A DNA stretch of 64,000 nt. It comes from Metallyticus violacea. Taxonomy: Eukaryota > Arthropoda > Insecta > Mantodea > Metallyticidae. Below the pieces are notes generated by a model that saw nothing but the letters and a program-made list of their open reading frames with translations, ran no database searches and had not been told where the DNA came from. The position numbers and the translations under genes are program-made. Positions within the stretch are counted from its first letter, which is position 1. The number at the start of each line of letters is the position of its first letter. Below are positions 1 to 11,813 of this stretch, in pieces. The stretch is from NCBI GenBank assembly GCA_030762175.1, contig CM060842.1, positions 67,957,001-68,021,000 of the forward strand, in the 5' to 3' direction.

Positions 1-627
1 TACTGAGTAATAGAACTTAAATTGCTACAGTTACCATGTACAAGTATTGTAACGCATTTTAAAAATACTATCATTAACAGCCTCTTTGTGCGAATTAAAC
101 ACCTATTTCTGGGAACTTGTCTTTTAAGATAAGAATTATTAGGTATTATCATTTACCCTTTTGTGAAATATTTTCCTATTTATATATTTTTCATGAATTA
201 TTAAAATCTATTTTAAAATAAAGGGTTTCTATGCGTGTCTTGCATTGTGTTACAATTATCAATTTTCTGAACAACCTGTAAAGGTCTAACTTTTAGATAT
301 AGTTAACAAAAGCAGAATGTTTCTAAAAATTTAGCGTACTAATCTTGTGTTGCAATACAAAACACTTTTGTTAACAAATCATTTTGACAATACAATTAAT
401 TTAGCTAACATTTTTTCCTGTATTGTTTCATGTCAAATTATATTTTCATCGAAAAACTTAAGTACATATTTATATTTTGTTTCAAGAATAGATTGTGGAA
501 TTTAAGCTCCCTTAAATCTTCAATTAGGAAAGTTGACACTATATATTTCGCATATGTAACACCTGAACGGTGGTGTAAAAAATTGTGAAGCTTAGCTTAA
601 AACTTGCTCTTGTAATAAGGAACATAA
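1..627. other. AT-rich DNA, nothing recognised
   Basis: The stretch is AT-rich with stops in every frame. I see no repeat, RNA or coding signal before the transposon terminus that begins at 630. Confidence 0.6.
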
Positions 628-629
628 TA

Positions 630-1793
630 CAGGGTGTCCCGCTTAAAACAGAAATTGAACAATACCTATAACTTAAAATATACGCCAAAGAGAAATAAAT
701 ATATACTCAGTATTATTAGTGCAGGTTTTGTAATTTATGTAACGATGGTTATGGAGGTTGAGAAAAGAACAAAGGATAAATAACAAACTGTTGATTCTGT
801 AAAGCTGGAGCTACGAGTTTGTTGTCGATTGAGCAGAACATCTCTAGCAGAAACAACGTCTGTGAAGCATGTACAATGCCGATAAATGCTATCTTTGAAG
901 ATATGATCCCATTCCTGACTCTTTAAGACAACAATGACATGGATACAAACGTCAAGCAAACAGGGAACAAGTTGCCGAAAAAAATACTCTGAAGATAACA
1001 GAACACATTCAAACCTTTACAAGAAGTCCAGCCATTCCTGGTAGTTCAATCCAGGCCAGGCTGATGCATTTTTTTCGGGCGTAAAATCCTAAGTATGTCT
1101 TCCTTGGTGTGGTGTGGGTCCCATGTAGATTTAAGGCACGTAAAAAAACCTCAAGCCTGAAAGAAGAAGCATCTGAGCAAAATTTATAGCCAGTTTCATG
1201 TGAATTGAATGGGACGCTGATGACCTGAGATGTTAAAGAGAGCCCGAACCAAAAATCAACAAAATCAATGAGTCCAAGAAAATCAGACTGAAAAGTTGGT
1301 TTGAAACTCCAGCTTCAAAATCTCAATAATAAAGCGGATAAAGCCAACATGGAGACAAAAGGCTGACTTATGTTACAAGTATCCTGGACAAATCTGACAA
1401 GTCAATTGGTTCTTAGATAGTGTATTATCACTTACGAGTCAACTATTCACTTATCAATAAAGTCAACACACATAATTGCAGAATCTGGGAAAGCGAGAAC
1501 CCGCGATTCTCCCAAATTTAGTGTGTGCTACAGCTTAATGGAAAAGCAGGTGTGAAAGGCTCCTTCTGAGCTTAAAACCTTGACGTTCGCGATTCATTTG
1601 TAGGACAGCAGATGTTTGTTGACAACCTCTCCCAGCAACAGACTGTTGGTTCTATGTAGATAAGCTTTCTGTGGTACAAACACATATTTAAATCTATTAA
1701 TTAAAATTACAACTTTTAATGTGTCAGAAAATGTAAAGTTTTAATTAAACAATTTAACAGTTATTTATTTGGTGTTTAAAGCGGAACACCCTG
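630..1793. mobile_element. TA-flanked inverted-repeat DNA transposon, SINE inside
   Basis: The left end reads CAGGGTGTCCCGCTTAAAAC from 630. The right end, read on the minus strand from 1793, is CAGGGTGTTCCGCTTTAAAC, so 18 of 20 terminal bases match in inverted orientation. Both ends are flanked by TA (628-629 and 1794-1795), as expected for the IS630/Tc1/mariner superfamily and the DUF4817/DDE_3-type elements whose ends often start CAGGGTGT. Inside I cannot recognise a transposase, so this is a non-autonomous or completely decayed copy. A SINE (family A) sits at about 1035-1252; without it the element would be roughly 0.95 kb. It is similar in type, though not in internal sequence, to the element at 30454-31238. 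Confidence 0.7.
1035..1252 (+). mobile_element. SINE family A copy 1, decayed head
   Basis: This copy carries the family A body: TTTTTTCGGGCG, AATCCTAAGTATG, CCTCAAGCCTGAAAGAAGA, GGGACGCTGATGACCTGAGA and GTTAAAGAG, in order. The tRNA-like head is shortened and mutated; only a relic of the B box (GTTCAATCC) remains. It is nested in the inverted-repeat element at 630-1793, so it inserted later than that element. Confidence 0.85.
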
Positions 1794-1795
1794 TA

Positions 1796-2646
1796 TTTGA
1801 TGGTCATACCAACAATGTAATTACTACGCTATCAGACTTTTCCTGGTGTGCTTTTTCATTAAGTACGTACTATGAACCTCATCTCTTAGCCTCCACTAAC
1901 CCACTTTGAGTAAGTATTTCTTATACAGCCCCCAGACTTCTCCCACCAGTCATGACAGTAGGGTGGGCAACATAAGCAGATACTGGTGGATTTTAACAGG
2001 TTTTGTATTGTGTGGGTATTTTAAAACGATAGATTGCGTAAAAAGACTGATTGTAGTGAATACTTCCCTCATTATATATTTCACTGTGCAATTATACATT
2101 AAATGAACATCTAACCTAACCTGACTTAACCACATATTCGTTATTACAAGATTAAACTTAAACATAACTTAGGGGCTGAGTTACTGAGCTGCGTTTTAAT
2201 GGATTAATACTTCTATCAGCTTATAACTGGATAAATCAGTATATTTTACGTGATAATAGTGGCGAAACTGTTCGATATATGATAGTATCTAACATCTTGC
2301 TGCAGAAATTGTAAGTCCCCATGCATTATTTGACGCGAAGTACCGTCGCTAGTGTGTCGTTACTGCTAGGCCCAGGAAAATAAAAATGTTTCACGTGAAA
2401 ACGGCAATTATAGGACGCAGCGATGTCTGGGATATTTCAAAAGATTGGAAAGCATTCATTAACGGCCTATTTTTGCGTAGCTCGTTAGGAAGTAGAACCT
2501 GTGATGAAATGTGCAAAATTCGGGCGTTTCGCAATAGTGGAATATAACTCAAAATGACCTTTGGCTTATATTTTACGATTTGATTTGGATGTTTGCTGTA
2601 CAAAGTTTGTTTAAATGCTCTGTTTACTTGATTTAAATGTATAATG
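1796..2646. other. unique-looking noncoding DNA
   Basis: No coding or repeat family is recognised here. Overlapping short frames on both strands near 1906-2165 lack any protein-like composition. Confidence 0.5.
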
Positions 2647-2838
2647 CACTGAGAGAAAAAATGGAATATTTTTAATTTTACGCATTATTATGTGTGACTT
2701 ACTATAATTCCATTCATTTTTAAGCACTAAATACTTTTCCAAATATTTTACAACCTCTCCTAAGCTTTTTAGATATTTTTAGTCTATAATTTCCTTTATT
2801 GTATGAACATGACCATGAATGCAATTTAATTTTTACAT
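2647..2838 (+). repeat. left terminal inverted repeat of the Tc1-like element
   Basis: It pairs with the reverse complement of about 4200-4392. Conserved blocks are CACTGAGAG at the tip, TTTTAATTTTACGCATT, ATACTTTTCCA and TCTATAATTTCCTTTATTG. The inner boundary is approximate because the two arms have diverged. Confidence 0.8.
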
Positions 2839-2997
2839 CAGGAGCAATTAAAATATCTAAAGACATAGTAGTTCTTATATTGTTGTTACATCAGTTTTGT
2901 TCTATTGTCGAGATATTTTAATCAGTTTAACACATAATTGTATAAGGTAAAGATGCCGTTAAGTTGAGAGGAGGCAGAAAGCAGTTACCCTGTCTGA

Positions 2998-3245
2998 CGT
3001 GAGCGGGAGGTCTAAGGTTCGAATCCCGCCAGGACCGTCCTTCCTGACAGACTTTTTGCAGGTTTTCCTCAGTCCTCATAAATGGAAAATGCCGGGGAGG
3101 TACCCTAAACTTAGGCCTGGAACGATTCCTTCCTTCAAAATAAATCCTTTCCCAATTTATTATTTCATCTCATGTATCATCAATGTCCACCGTCTGTGGT
3201 GCCTCTGTAGCAAAAACGGGCGTTAAACACCATTCATTCATTCAT
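2998..3245 (+). mobile_element. SINE family B copy 1, 5' truncated, with target duplication
   Basis: The copy starts inside the tRNA-like head at CGTGAGCGGGAGG and keeps the B box (GGTTCGAATCC). It continues through the family B body (GTTTTCCTCAGTCCTCATAA, TACCCTAAACTTAGGCCTGG, CATCTCATGTATCATCA, GTGGTGCCTC, AACGGGCGTTAAACA) to a short (ATTC)n tail. A perfect 10-bp direct repeat, CCCTGTCTGA, flanks it at 2988-2997 and 3246-3255. That shows insertion by target-primed reverse transcription into the Tc1-like element after the A-box part had been lost. Confidence 0.92.
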
Positions 3246-3309
3246 CCCTGTCTGAAAACGGACGGAGCATGCATTATATTTCCCAGTTGTTACGAGTTAA
3301 TGTCTCTAT

Positions 3310-4160
3310 TATGCTAAGGACACATCGAAGGTTCAGGAAACTTGGTATCTATTGTGGAAGATCTCAGAAGGGTGACATCTGCTAGAGATGATCAATTCTG
3401 CGGCTGAAGGTTTTGCGTGATCGTCACACAACAACCGTAGAAGTTCAAACTCGTTTGAAAAGGACAATGTCAGCGTGAGAACAGTGAGAAGGAGATTTGA
3501 AGAAGCACAGCTCTCATCTCTAGAAGACCAGTCAGAGGTCACTTGCTTACCCAGCAACATCGGCAAGCACACTCTGCCTTTGCTCGTCAACGTCAACGTC
3601 AACGACTGAGGAGCAATGAAATGGTGTCCTATTCATGGATGAGTCAAAGTTCATCCTAAGATCGCATGATGGTAGGGAGAGTGTGGAAGAAGACTGGAGA
3701 AAGGTATGCCTCTTGCACCTTCTCATTGATGATGCCTTTCCATCATGTTGTGGGCTAGTATCAGTGTGGAAGCTAAGACAGTGGAGAATGGGTCCCTGAA
3801 TGCAAACCAGTACATTGAAGAACTTATTCAGGATCATGTTATCCCCTAGGCTCCATATGTTGGCAATGTTTTCCGTTTCACGCAAGGCAATGTCTATTCA
3901 CATATGGCCCAAAATGTAAACAGACGCTAGTTAGCCAGCACAAAGCCCTGACCTCAACCCCATTGAGCATGCTTGGGACAAGATGGGAAAAAATGTTCGT
4001 TAACGTGTTTTTGAGCTTCGGGAAGCATCGTATGGAAGTCCATAGCACAAGATAACCTAAAGATCTTGATCCTTAGCATGCCCGTAAGGTTGCAAGCTAT
4101 GATACAAGTCAGAGGAGGAAACACCCGCTTCTAAGAGTGTCACCGAGTGTTAAAAGGTGT
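3310..4160 (+). pseudogene. Tc1-like DDE transposase remnant
   Basis: Frame-broken plus-strand similarity runs from an N-terminal DNA-binding part (residues like LRDRHTTTVEVQTRLKR near 3410-3460) through the catalytic MDESKF motif (about 3634-3651). A QDN-like stretch follows near 3885-3920, and then SPDLNPIEHAWD (about 3943-3980), the block just before the last catalytic acidic residue of Tc1 transposases. Several stops and frameshifts make it non-functional. A GTCAAC unit is tandemly expanded three times at 3585-3604. This assignment rests on motif order known for Tc1-family enzymes; the exact subfamily cannot be read from what is left. Confidence 0.85.
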
Positions 4161-4199
4161 GTCGTTGTGCTACCTTACACGTAAACGAGATCATTATGA

Positions 4200-4392
4200 A
4201 ATTGTGATTAACTTTCATTCATATTCATGCTCATACAATAAAGGAAATTATAGACTCAAAATAATATCTGAATGTATAAGAATGATTGCAAAATATGTGG
4301 AAAAGTATTGAAAGTTAAAAATAAATGGAAGTATAATATTTCAGACATAACAATGCGTAAAATTAAAGATATTGAATTTTGGCCTCTCAGTG
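4200..4392 (-). repeat. right terminal inverted repeat of the Tc1-like element
   Basis: It is the inverted partner of 2647-2838 and ends at CTCTCAGTG followed by the TA target. Confidence 0.8.
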
Positions 4393-4394
4393 TA

Positions 4395-7069
4395 TCATCT
4401 GCAATTTAAAATATTTATATATTCTGTTTCCCAAACAATAAAACTGAATTATTCGAGCAGTATGCTATAATTGGCTGACAAATACAAGATGTGCAATAAG
4501 ACATGAAGGAACTGAAATCTGACACTAACACTTAGGACATTTTTTCATAGGTGTACATAGTGAGTAAATCAAATGGAAACAAATACTCTCTCAGGTATTG
4601 CGCTGGCTGTCCAATGGTTTTAATGGTTAAATCGATCCGAGTCGTGCAAAGGAAGTAGTTGGTAATCTAAAGAATGGACAATTCGGGGCTGTGCACCGAA
4701 ACCGTTTTGCCGCTGTGTGGTGTTCAGAATAACCCGGTTTTATCCTGTGCCTGGGGCTTTCCAATTCGTACTGGGGTAGAGGCGCTTTGAGTGTTTGAAA
4801 CTACATTTTAATCCTGTAGCAAAATCAAGAAACAAGGAAAAATATTTTTTAGTCCTGTCCAGTTTATCGTGTCTATTAAACGTATACACAACAGAAAATC
4901 TCTCTGTCTTCTTTTTCTTCTATCGTAAAAAGTGAAGTCCCATTCAGAAACTCAAATATACTGTCATCTCTGGGTTCATAATTGTCTATATAAGTATGCA
5001 ATTTTGGGTAATCTACAGTGAGTTTCTGTTACGGGTCGGCAGAGCACGGCTGCAAACTGGGAGAAGTCAGTGTTCAAGACCGTATAATGCATGTTAAGGG
5101 AGGGTTTTCCTCGAGCGGTTGTGCGTTTGTTTGTTACTCGGAGTTCTCATTATGTGCTAACTGTTCTTTGTTGGTTATGCCACATACTGAAGTTGTCTTC
5201 ATTATTAATGGCTTTAATTTTTAAAGCTTATTTAAAATTATATATTATGTGTTGTGTGAGGATATTAATAAGTAAAGCATAATATGAAGCGATTTTTTAA
5301 ACATGGAAAAGATGTGTTCATGCAGTATTTCTTCAAAAATATATGTACCGGGAACAGCATGAATTACAAGATTACTAATAAACACTAGTGAAATGTTACA
5401 TAACATGAATAAGAACACTTAAAAGTACTTTTGCTTTATATGAAACCTAATATTTTGCATTGTTTTATTTCAGTCACAAATTTTTTCACAAAAGAATCAC
5501 TTGCTAATATCTTATAGTGTTTATGATATTTTACATTCATGCACCCTTAATATCGATAGAAGATTCTTATACCCTGCACTAACTCCTTTCTCAGTAAGCA
5601 CTTTGAACTTTCCATATTTGAAAGATTCTGAAGTTTTGGACCTTTTCTAATGACATGAAGAGTAGCAAAATCCTCAATATCACTCAGAGACTTCTTTCTT
5701 CGCTACCAAATTGTTGTATACGGTATTGTTCCGTTGGCAGCTATCTTTGAAACTTATATCTAAGGAGCGTTTACTGAGCCACAAGAAGTACAAGTTAGTA
5801 ACTAGTACATATACCAATTTCCATGAAAAAAAGAAACATTGTGGAACTTATACCGTTTTCCATGGATAGCTCATAAATATTTGAAGAGGGGGTTTCTTTT
5901 TGTACGACACATACGTGGAATCGGATTCTTGCAGAGAAGTGATACGGCAATCGCAACATAACACCCTTGCAATTATGTTTTATTAGAGAAGTTCGCCAAC
6001 TTGTTATAAAGTTGCGAAGGACAGAATATCTCATTCACAAGAAACATGTTCCGAACCTCCATGTTACATCTTAAAGAAGAAAAATTAAATGAAATACAGC
6101 AATTTCTACGCAGATGCCGGCAATGTATTGCCGCTTAGGGGCATCATTTTCACATGTCTTTTAACACAGTATATATTATTATTAAATATTTATCCTTTCA
6201 GTAAAATTATAAAAAGTAAAATAAAAACACTAATTTTACGCCCGGCGACTCTGTCTATTATTTTCCTGTTACGGCGGCTGCACTTCTCCAGTAAGCAGCG
6301 ACGCTCAGGCGGTCCATAACTCAAATAACCTTACTGTATTAGAGGTCATTCCCTCTGCATAACTTTTCCATTACTTTTTATGGTTTATCATATCATTAAC
6401 CACGTTACTGATTTCTATTAGTTTCCGATGATCTCATTTTGATCGCTATCACTTCTGATTATTCCCAAAAATGATCTGAGAAAGCGCTTCTCTTGGGCTT
6501 CCAATCACTTTTTATCACTTCCCCTTAAAATCAGGTTGCTGATTCATATAGCTGCACTAGTTTGACGATTATTTTGTGTAGCCTTAACTGAATATAATTA
6601 AAACTTTTCTCGCAATTTTGCTTATTATTCCATTCATCTGATTACATTAGTTTAAAATCTTTATTTCTGTTTATATTAATCATATAATCCGGATAATTAA
6701 AAGAGTTAACCTGTTTTGGTTTTCAAATATTCTTACTTCTCATAGCCATCTGGATTATAGTTTCACAGAAAGTGCTTGGCATTGTAGATTTTTTCGCAAA
6801 CACAATATTTGGGGATTTTAATGTTCACTTTAATAACAATTGCATAAAACTACAGAAGCTTCAGGAATTAAATAGATTGAAATAGAGGGAATTTCACCCC
6901 TGTTTCTGCTGTGTTGAAAACAGCTTCAAGTAATGCACAATACTCTCTTTCGATTGTGCAAATAGGCTATGAAAGTGTACGCAGTTAGATACATCTTCTG
7001 AGCTGCAGGTAATCACTTCACCGAGAAGGGCTGCAGCACATGTTATCTTATTTTAGGGCAGTGAAGGAC
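4395..7069. other. AT-rich noncoding DNA
   Basis: No repeat or coding family is recognised. A slightly GC-richer patch around 5020-5200 contains overlapping short frames that look like chance. The base composition becomes GC-richer after 7060, approaching the candidate exon. Confidence 0.5.
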
Positions 7070-7129
7070 AAGTGTGCAGCGGGCTCGGGAGGCCTGTACA
7101 GAAATAATCGAATCCGTAGAAATGCTTAC

Positions 7130-7254
7130 GGGTAGGGATCGTCCCACTGGGAGCCCGGCGGCACTCTGATCCTCTCAATTGGATCCTGTTCCTCGCCAGC
7201 TCGCATGCCCTTTCGCGTGACAGATTTCCCAGACATGCTAGTACAACGCTGGCT
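7130..7254 (-). CDS. candidate internal coding exon of an unknown gene
   Basis: On the minus strand this 125-bp block stands out as clearly GC-richer than its surroundings and is flanked by good splice signals. Upstream, TTTGTAATTTATCTCCAG ends at 7255, and downstream the donor GTAAGC begins at 7129. The frame that is open across the whole block, entering in phase 0 and leaving two bases over, encodes about 41 residues. They include MSGKSVTRKGMRAGEEQDP and end PPGSQWDDPYP, a charged then proline-rich composition with no membrane segment. A second frame is also open, so the frame is not certain. I do not recognise the protein. No neighbouring exon was found in the window, which would imply long introns. 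It could also be a fragment of an unrecognised repeat. Confidence 0.35.
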
Positions 7255-7259
7255 CTGGA

Positions 7260-9212
7260 GATAAATTACAAAATGCAAGCAAACTTTTATTAAACTGAAA
7301 ATGTTACGGAATTTACTTAGCTTAACAATAAATGCAACAAGTGTTTTATTTGCGACCACCCACTCTTCGAATCATTGAAGCACCTACTTCAGATAAAATC
7401 TAAGGTATTATTTCTTTTCTGTTTTATTTTCTGAAATACAAACACAGTTATTCACTGTAACGACTTTGGCTAATATTTGATGGGGGACAAACTTCACCCT
7501 GATATTTCTCAATTACTGCAGACTATTTTGTAAGGCTTGATAAGTATTTGATTTGTGTATCTGGTAAGCCGTTATTGAAATAAGTACACTTTCTACAGGA
7601 AAAACAGTTCAGGCATTTCGCGGAGTGGAATCCTGAGTGCGCATGTCAAGAAATTGAGTGTATCCTTATTTTCCTTCACATGACTAAGCATAAATAAAAG
7701 GGAAGACACACCTGAATGTAAACCAAGAATATTCATTACTACCATTTTAATAAATTAGTTTTCAGACACGTGTATGACACCGGAACACGAATGTAAGCAT
7801 CCCGAAATATTTGCTAGTGACCCCAAAGTCGTCGGGTTGGGGCTTACTTTCGTACTACCCACTCCTGTTAATTAAAGCCTGCAATAATTTTCAGGAAATA
7901 TAAAAGTTGTTACTGAATTGAATATCTCTGAATCTGAAACTTTCAATTTCATTCTTTTTTATTACTGAAAAATTTAAAAACACTTAAAAATGTTCCACCA
8001 AATAATAATAATACATAAACAAATTGCATGAACCTTTATTATTATTATTTAAGATTATATTAGGATGTTCATATGCGGTTAAATACTGTAAAGAAACGAA
8101 AAGAAAAAATTATTAAATCGAGGTGGCATTTGTGTAATGAAATTTACTCTTGGGTAATGTTTTACTTTACATAGTAATTTTGCAGAACAGCACTCACATC
8201 CTGTAACATTCTTCTCTCCTTACTCTTAATTGATTATCGAGTGATAGGCTATATCATATAACAAACCCGCTGTAAAGCGCGTAAAAGCGCAATATACATT
8301 TTTCATAGATCTGACATATACGATAATGAAACTCGCCATCTCTTAGTAGGTAATCATTTTTTTATCAGAAACGTTATACGTTTTAGATAAACATAATACA
8401 GGGATTTAGAAAAAATAACAAAGAAATAATAATGTATAAAATTGCATGACCGTCATTCAGAAACCACAAATAAACAAACAAAACCGAAAACCAGAGTAAA
8501 AAAATATTTACACAGCTCAATTTGTGTGCTGTTCTAGATAATCTCTTTTCAGCTACAAATGCTGGAACTTCATGACTATTTTCATGACAGTTAACGTTAA
8601 CGTTTCAGTTAATGAATCTGTAACTTTCAAAATTAATTCTGTTCATTAAACACCTCGTATGTTAGTGCGGGTATAGCAGATGGTTTAATTGAGAATTACA
8701 TCCAACTTTGAACCGGATTTAACGGCAACAACATTCAACAAAGATGCTGATGCAAGTAGTCCCTACTTTATATACTGTCATAATTTTCGATAGCAGGGCC
8801 TCCTGACAAATGCTTAGAACTTAATAAGAATAGTTAGTGTTTCGTAGATACTTGTTGACTGAAAGCTGAGGCAAATCAGTTAAAGTATTTCTTACATTTT
8901 AACCTTAACTTCGTACTGAAAGATAGTGCAGTTGTAGTCATTCCTACATTAGAGAATGTAGAGGATGACGATACCTTACCGTCTGAGTTAACTACTTAAT
9001 GGAAGCTGGGAAAGATTCGCAGATTCGGTAAGAGCATGTTATAGGCAAATGGTTCAGAGTTCCATGGCCCGAACTTTTCCTGTCTCTTATCACATTTCAT
9101 TTCAAGTTAACAATATATGATCTAAACTAATTGCACCTATCATATTTTGGTGTAAGATAGAGCACGTTATTTATGTGTTTAAGGACTTCATGAGTGCTGT
9201 ACAAATGCCAAG
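7260..9212. other. AT-rich noncoding DNA
   Basis: Nothing is recognised. Short AAT-rich runs near 8003-8050 are not long enough to call a microsatellite. If the exon at 7130-7254 is real, this would be part of its upstream intron. Confidence 0.5.
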
Positions 9213-9493
9213 ATGATGTGTAGGTCCTGGTAATCATACTTGCCTCCTAAACCCAAGTTCGCGGGTTCAAACCCGACCAGGATCGATGAATTTTTTCGGG
9301 CGTACAAATCCTAAGTATGGCTTCCTTCGGAAGGGAAGTAAAGCCGTGGGTCCCGTGTCGTACATTTGCGGCACGATAAAGAACCTCAAGCCTGAAAAAA
9401 GAGACTTCTAAGCAAAATTTGTCGGCCGTTTCACGCCCTGAATTGAATGAACATTGATGACCAGAGATGCTAAAGAGCGTCCGTAAATAAACC
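9213..9493 (+). mobile_element. SINE family A copy 2
   Basis: This near full-length copy has a tRNA-like head with CATACTTGCCTCCTAAACCC and B box GGGTTCAAACCC. The body follows (TTTTTTCGGGCGTA, CCTAAGTATGGCTTCCTTCG, GTGGGTCCCGTGTCGTACAT), and it ends at AAAGAGCGTCCGTAAATAAA. The start is set where similarity to the other copies begins and is good to about 5 bp. Confidence 0.9.
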
Positions 9494-10782
9494 AAATATA
9501 ACAAAAAAGATGATGCTCTTTGTTTTCAAAACAGAAATGACAATTATGACTAACACGAGCATTCCTTAGCAACGAGCCAAACACCTGCCGTTAACACTTC
9601 ATACCAATTTTCGTTCATTAATCCTGCAATATTTCCATGTACCGAAATACAACATGGAACATTTCGTATAGAATAAGGCAGAAAGCAAGTGTCAATTTCA
9701 GCAGCGCAGTCGATTTTCTTCCTAGGGTTTAATTAGTTTTTTTTTTTAAAAATTGTTCACAGTTTGCATATTAAATAAACTGATTACTTTATAAAATACC
9801 GATTATCTGATTGATCGATAAGTAAACGTTATGGTAATTCATGTCATAAATATATCTGAAATATTTTTAATTTCTTCATTAAAATTTTGTCTCATAATTA
9901 ATATACGAGTCTACATATTTACTTTTTAATTAACATAATTAGGAAATTTGCCACATAAATCAGTACAATAAACTGAAGTTACATTTAGGGTTCTGATGTG
10001 TCAGGAATGGCGTTACCTAATTAAAACAAATCGTTCATTTATAAGAGAATTAATTCCCGTCCGCTCTTCTGATAAATAAATTAGTCAATTGTACTTCAAT
10101 CTTTAATATGATTACTTGTATTTATATTCTCTTTTTATTCTTTTTTGTAGTTTTGCAACATTCAGAAATATATCTAACCACTGGAACCTTAATTATTTAT
10201 AGACTTTTAATTTTGTTCCATTTGGAAATTTTAATAAAGTTCTTTTTATTTTCCCACAAATATTGTAACCCACCAATTTTAATTAAGTAAGGTCTATGTG
10301 TACATATCAAAATAATTAAAACATATAAACTGTTCCATTGGTTTTTCAATCAACATAATATATGGCTTCTTTCCAAAAAATACCATTATCTTTGTCTTTT
10401 CAGTTATGTTCCAAAATTATGTTTCAGTCCCAGTATTTGGTCAAATTTCTTATACCAGAAGAAATAAACAAGTTATCAACCTGCGTTGTACGTAAAATCT
10501 TTAGAAAGTTATTCGTATTTGAAGTGAACATAGCTGTTAAACACACGATTGCTTTTATATGAGTTTTCAGCTAAGAACTGCAGTCATATAATTTTACTTT
10601 ACATTTTATTACTCTTATCAGACTGCACAATATTCTCGGTATATATCGTATAACTATGAAAGAGATTTAGAACAAAGTTAAGTTCATCCATTAAGTATAT
10701 CTATTTCTACAAAAGTTTTAAGCTTAATAATATGCAACAAACCTTTGAGTTTAAAATATGGTCTACAATTTTAAAATAAATG
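9494..10782. other. very AT-rich noncoding DNA
   Basis: Long A/T runs are present and no repeat family or coding signal is recognised. Open frames at 10108-10562 are Phe/Ile/Leu-rich, as expected of AT-rich noise. Confidence 0.55.
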
Positions 10783-10920
10783 TACGAGGCGCATTTCCAA
10801 AGTAAGAGCCGATTGCTTATTGAATAATTTTGGTTACATTTGGGCGGATAGTTCTTAGCTTGATATCGGGCATATTGTTACGAGTTTACTGTATTTGACT
10901 TTACAAGCCTTTGGTTTAAA

Positions 10921-11797
10921 ATGACTACGAGAATAAGCGATGCCGCTAGTTGTGAACTTCATTCCATGATTCGATTTCTTATCGTAAAGGGTAAGAGTGC
11001 TGCTGAAATTCGCCGCGAATTGTGTGACGTTTATGGGGCAACTGTAATGAGTGAGAGAAAAATGAGGCACTGATGTCGTCAGTTTAAGAAGAGAGAATAT
11101 GAGAGGCCTAGTGTTTCAAATGGATGACCTTAATGAGCTGTGGATGCTAAAATCGAGTAAATAGCAGTTTCAATCAATACTCTTGCAATGCAACTTCCAG
11201 GAATTTCACGGAATACGCTGTTCAGGGTTGTAACCGAAAAAAATGTAAACAGCTAGTCCCTAAAATGTTGCACATAAAAAGGAAATGCATGTGTGTGCAG
11301 TTTTGGACGGGTGCAAAGGAGAGTATGAGTTTTTTCTCATATTATACCTCCTAATGAAACATGAATCCCCTATGTCCTTGTTGAATCAAAACAATTCCCG
11401 GCGTCACTTTATACAAGTGCATCGTAAAAGAAAAAAATTCAAGCACACATCAGCATGTAAGTTTTCTAGTACAGAAAATGTATCCATTTTGTGACTTTTA
11501 TGAATTTGGAAACTACAATTACAGCTCAAATGTATTGCGAAATCATTTTCCATGCCGAAGCATCCAATTCACAACCGAAAAAAGGGGGAAGTGAAGTTTC
11601 TTTCATGACAATGCACATATCAATGTCAGGAATGTGGGAAAGATTCAGCAATTATGATGGAACTTTTTAAGCATCTATCAAATAACCAACACCTCGCACC
11701 CAATGAGTTCTGTTTCCCTTCACTTCAAAACATGACTCCATTGTCCCTCGGTACCCTCATTGTTTGAAAATGACAACGAATATGTAGAAAAGTACAG
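10921..11797 (+). pseudogene. mariner transposase remnant
   Basis: The frame starts MTTRISDAASCEFHSMIRFL at 10921 and stays readable for about 50 residues (KGKSAAEIRRELCDVYG) before a stop. Further pieces in shifting frames include ISRNTLFRVVTEK (about 11210-11245), a KKFKHTSACK block (about 11425-11460), an HDNAH motif corresponding to the second catalytic Asp (about 11604-11618), and a C-terminal NDNEYVEKYR near 11770-11795. The first catalytic block cannot be found and many stops are present, so this is dead. The enzyme family cuts and pastes DNA at TA sites. Confidence 0.85.
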
Positions 11798-11813
11798 AGA
11801 GCATGCACAGTAT

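Larger units (their letters stand above)
2647..4392 (+). mobile_element. Tc1-like transposon with long terminal repeats, inactive
   Basis: The element is bounded by long inverted repeats that begin CACTGAGAG at 2647 and, on the minus strand, at 4392. The right end abuts TA (4393-4394); the left abuts TG (2645-2646), probably a mutated TA. The repeats match over about 190 bp with substitutions; shared blocks include TTTAATTTTACGCATT and TATAATTTCCTTTATTGTATGA. Between them lie remnants of a Tc1-type DDE transposase on the plus strand and a SINE B insertion with its own target duplication. Without the SINE it is about 1.5 kb, a normal Tc1-like length, but the long terminal repeats resemble the IR/DR subgroup rather than short-repeat Tc1 itself. 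Confidence 0.88.

Noticed and set aside
3547..3885. 112-codon minus-strand frame as a gene
   Set aside because: It is antisense to the Tc1 transposase remnant.
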